NCBI GenBank assembly: GCA_002773855.1
Contig: PEZY01000004.1
Location: 7,839 to 71,838, forward strand
Direction of reading: 5' to 3'
DNA: 64,000 nt
Source of the DNA: Candidatus Buchananbacteria bacterium CG10_big_fil_rev_8_21_14_0_10_33_19
GTDB taxonomy: Bacteria > Patescibacteria > ABY1 > 2-01-FULL-39-33
In this document: positions 62,304 through 64,000 of the stretch, piece after piece
Numbering within the stretch: the stretch's first letter is position 1
How the letters are laid out: each line of letters starts with the position of its first letter
Notes under the pieces: model-generated
Seen by the model: the letters and a program-made list of their open reading frames with translations, nothing else
The model's database searches: none
What the model was told of the DNA's origin: nothing
Position numbers and translations under genes: made by a program

Positions 62304-62531
62304 CTCTTTTACTATGATTAATTAAATCATTTTTTAAGCGCCGCTCAAGTATGGTAACTATAATGGCGATTGCGATAGAAATAAAAGTGGTCACAATACA
62401 TATAGCAAAAAACCCGCTGGATCATCACTTTTATCAGCTCCGACATAAAATATTCTTATATATAATCCTGCCATCACAATAGAAATGCTTAACACGATTG
62501 CGCAATATTTTATAATTCTTAAAGCCTTCAT
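62296..62531 (-). pseudogene. Two-helix membrane protein split by a -1 frameshift
   Basis: ATG at 62531 opens a frame that stops at 62391 after 46 residues (one membrane helix MKALRIIKYCAIVLSISIV and a short loop). A shift by -1 in a T6 run (62407-62412) continues into a second hydrophobic helix (FFAICIVTTFISIAIAIIV) and a basic tail ending at 62296, overlapping the next gene's ATG as operons do. The site reads GGT TTT TTG, a classical slippery heptamer, so programmed frameshifting, a real mutation or a homopolymer sequencing error are all possible. Confidence 0.55.
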
Positions 62532-62582
62532 GGAATTTAATGAAAATATTTCTGAAATATATCCAAAGTAAGTTTTAAGCCA

Positions 62583-63080
62583 TTATTTAACATCTTTTAA
62601 TTTTTCTGCTAAATCTCTTAATTTTTCTGGATCGGCTTCTGGACCATCTGTTGAAATTATATATCCTTCATATTTTTCAAAATAATCAGACCTTCCACTA
62701 AGGTATTGCTTCCAAGCTCCTTTTTTCATATGCTCTGTTCCATGCATTGGAACTAGTTTTATATGAGCATGGTCAACACCAGTTCCTTCCATAATAAGTC
62801 CAACTCTGCCAACATCATCAAAATGTTTTAAAAGAATATTGGAAACTTTTTTTGCTGCTAAAACAAACCCTTGCAAAACATCATCTGGCATCGCTAGACA
62901 ATCACTGCCATAATGTTCTTTTGGAACTATAACAGTAAAACCTTCAACACTTGGCCATGTTGATAGAAATGCCATAAACTCATCATCTTCCCAAAAAATT
63001 CCAGGAGTTTGAATATTGCCTTTGATAATTTCACAGAATATACACTTTCCTTTGTCTGTTGAAGATTTGTAGTTTGCCAT
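62583..63080 (-). CDS. HIT-family nucleotide hydrolase/transferase
   Basis: 165 residues. A CIFCEIIKG start, FMAFLSTWPSVEGFTVIVPKEH and the motif DHAHIKLVP. The canonical HxHxHxx reads HAHIKLV, so the third His is Lys while the nucleophile His and the first one remain. Acts on nucleotide-substituted phosphates; substrate not known. The C-terminal tail is Lys/Asp-rich. It lies beside the first of two imperfect direct repeats. Confidence 0.85.
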   Translation of the reverse strand: MANYKSSTDKGKCIFCEIIKGNIQTPGIFWEDDEFMAFLSTWPSVEGFTVIVPKEHYGSDCLAMPDDVLQGFVLAAKKVSNILLKHFDDVGRVGLIMEGTGVDHAHIKLVPMHGTEHMKKGAWKQYLSGRSDYFEKYEGYIISTDGPEADPEKLRDLAEKLKDVK

Positions 63081-63130
63081 AATAAAAATTAAGAAAGTAA
63101 AATATTATAAAATTTCACTAAGTACCAAAA

Positions 63131-63255
63131 ACTTATTTCATCTAACGTATCCGAATATGAAAAGTTTTTGTTTCTTTTCCTTATTATATCCTACAAAGAA
63201 AGAAGAAACAAAAATTTGAGTGAAAGAATTTTTTACTCCTAATTATTTATTAATG
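63131..63255 (+). repeat. Imperfect direct repeat, copy 1
   Basis: Shared with copy 2 (63905-64000): CATCTAACGT or similar, ATCCGAA, AAGTTTTT, then AAAAATTTG, AATTTT and a TTA(T)TTATTA end. Each copy contains a hairpin (here AAGTTTTTGTTTCTT against AAGAAACAAAAATTT). The ATCTAAC/GTTAGAT end recalls integron attC cores but a full attC was not seen. Confidence 0.45.
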
Positions 63256-63282
63256 AAAAAAATTTGAACCATATATACCGTG

Positions 63283-63891
63283 CTATATGATGTTACTCAA
63301 TTTATATTTTTTAATAGTCAAATCAAAATTTTGATTAATATTTAATTTTTCCCAAAGACCATTTACCCATTCTTTGTCCGTAAGCTTATAATATGAATAA
63401 TGATAGTGATAAATAATTCGATTTTTATATTCTTGTTTAAAATAATTATTGAAGCATTGAGCAAGTAAGGAAGTCGGAGTGCCAAGGATAATAAATTGCG
63501 CGTTATCATTTATTTTAATGTCCTTCATTTCTCGATTAAACTGTTCTACATTTTTTCTAATTATTTTATCGGTAAGAAGATTTTTAAACTTATTTGACTG
63601 TGGTTCGTCAATACCTTTAAAAATATCTGTCATATAAGAACCGCGCAATTTATTATCATTACAGGCATATTTTAATTTACGATCGTGTCTGCCACCGTGA
63701 AAATTTGACCAGGGATTGTTGGTCAATGGACGTGAAATATTCAAACCCAAAAATATAAATTTCGAATGTAATTTATCAAAATTTTGATTTATAATTAATG
63801 AATCACTTTCTTTTTTATAATTCCAAATTGCCCAACTGGCAAATGGGCCATATTTTGAAGTTAAATTTTTGTATTCATCAATACTGTACAT
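63283..63891 (-). CDS. Unknown protein bounded by inverted repeats
   Basis: 202 residues, soluble. A FIFLGLNISRPLTNNPWSNFH region followed by GGRHDRKLKYAC and later FIILGTPTSLLAQCF looks like a Rossmann-type fold resembling uracil-DNA-glycosylase-like proteins, but this is a weak impression. The start codon region and the last codons (KLSNII) lie in a perfect 24-bp inverted repeat (63284-63307 and 63890-63913). Imperfect direct repeats flank it further out. Likely mobile or cassette-like. Confidence 0.6.
   Translation of the reverse strand: MYSIDEYKNLTSKYGPFASWAIWNYKKESDSLIINQNFDKLHSKFIFLGLNISRPLTNNPWSNFHGGRHDRKLKYACNDNKLRGSYMTDIFKGIDEPQSNKFKNLLTDKIIRKNVEQFNREMKDIKINDNAQFIILGTPTSLLAQCFNNYFKQEYKNRIIYHYHYSYYKLTDKEWVNGLWEKLNINQNFDLTIKKYKLSNII
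63284..63307. repeat. 24-bp inverted repeat, left copy
   Basis: Exact reverse complement of 63890-63913; it contains the last codons of the 63283-63891 gene. Confidence 0.85.
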
Positions 63892-63913
63892 ATAAATTGA
63901 GTAACATCATATA
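63890..63913. repeat. 24-bp inverted repeat, right copy
   Basis: Exact reverse complement of 63284-63307; it begins inside the ATG of the 63283-63891 gene. Confidence 0.85.
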
Positions 63914-64000
63914 ACGTTAGGCATATCCGAAGTTTTTCTGAAGCGGAGCGAAAGAAAAATTTGGGAGAGAAAATTTTGCTTTCCTTAATTTATTATAAAG
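63905..64000 (+). repeat. Imperfect direct repeat, copy 2 (cut by window end)
   Basis: CATCATATAACGTTAGGCATATCCGA-type start and the same AAGTTTTT ... AAAAATTTG ... AATTTT order as copy 1, with its own hairpin (AAGTTTTTCT against AGAAAAATTT). GTTAGGC at 63915-63921 fits the integron core-site form GTTRRRY. Confidence 0.4.

Noticed and set aside
63131..63255. Complete integron attC site
   Set aside because: One GTTRRRY-like core and a hairpin are present, but no matching pair of core sites with proper spacing was found within the window, and no integrase gene is present.
1..64000. CRISPR arrays, insertion sequences, transposases, prophage blocks, rRNA genes
   Set aside because: No regularly spaced repeats, transposase or integrase motifs, phage structural genes or rRNA segments were seen.
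1..64000. Alternative genetic code (UGA as Gly)
   Set aside because: TGA closes several frames in positions supported by overlaps and family lengths, and no in-frame TGA interrupts the housekeeping genes.

Overview
The window is an AT-rich (by eye roughly one-third GC) piece of a streamlined bacterial chromosome, most probably a member of the Patescibacteria (Candidate Phyla Radiation). That placement is an inference. It rests on low GC, mostly short intergenic gaps, a VirB2/TrbC-type pilin-like gene, many lineage-type small membrane and zinc-ribbon proteins, and conserved unknown proteins beside a compact set of housekeeping genes. TGA is used as an ordinary stop (for example at 36220), so the UGA-recoded Gracilibacteria/SR1 groups are unlikely. 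Promoters are of standard sigma70 type (TTGACA-N17-TATAAT), and several can be read exactly.

Layout. 1-4.7 kb: an incomplete lipoprotein, a frame-broken zinc-ribbon gene, a TrpF-like barrel and a four-gene operon of unknown function with somewhat higher GC and strong Shine-Dalgarno sites. 4.9-11.5 kb: pilin, lgt, pyruvate kinase, two small membrane proteins, peroxiredoxin plus rubredoxin, and an oleate hydratase-family flavoprotein. 11.5-16.9 kb: a copper/thiol block (Cu+ P-type ATPase, an HMA-SafE-cupredoxin fusion, a DsbA-like oxidoreductase, two small membrane proteins). 16.9-19.7 kb: groES-groEL behind a perfect CIRCE element and a ClpP-like protein whose nucleophile position looks like alanine. 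19.7-23 kb: an O-antigen-ligase/radical-SAM fusion coupled to a nucleotidyltransferase. 23-31.7 kb: LysM/M23 peptidase, comM/yifB, dksA-lspA, a probable structured RNA with its own promoter and terminator, a DnaA-box cluster, and the rpsO-pnp pair. 31.7-34.5 kb: a second group of small unknown genes (two with TTG starts), a nitroreductase and yvcK.

34.5-39 kb: tRNA-Arg and tRNA-His followed by an accessory stretch: Nudix protein, then a sulfotransferase / kinase-like / methyltransferase operon whose promoter is bracketed by a 10-bp inverted repeat and whose kinase gene appears frameshifted in a C6 tract, then an amidase. 39-47.4 kb: an MFS transporter and a complete F-type ATP synthase operon whose c subunit carries a two-carboxylate Na+-type site. 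47.5-61 kb: ldh, xanthine/guanine phosphoribosyltransferase-guaB, an SdpR/SdpI module with an overlapping terminator, promoter and operator, tyrS-valS, a degenerate DHH protein, deoC, tRNA-Val and a rare-type tRNA-Ile(UAU), and DedA. 61-64 kb: small accessory genes, one apparently broken by a frameshift at a T6 slippery run, and a final gene bounded by a perfect 24-bp inverted repeat and flanked by imperfect direct repeats.

Together the genes suggest a small cell that ferments (pyruvate kinase to lactate dehydrogenase), salvages nucleotides, couples an ATP synthase probably to Na+, and keeps defences against copper and peroxide. The strongest leads for something undescribed are the ligase/radical-SAM fusion, the structured RNA before dksA, the sulfotransferase-kinase-methyltransferase operon and the repeat-bounded gene at the right edge.
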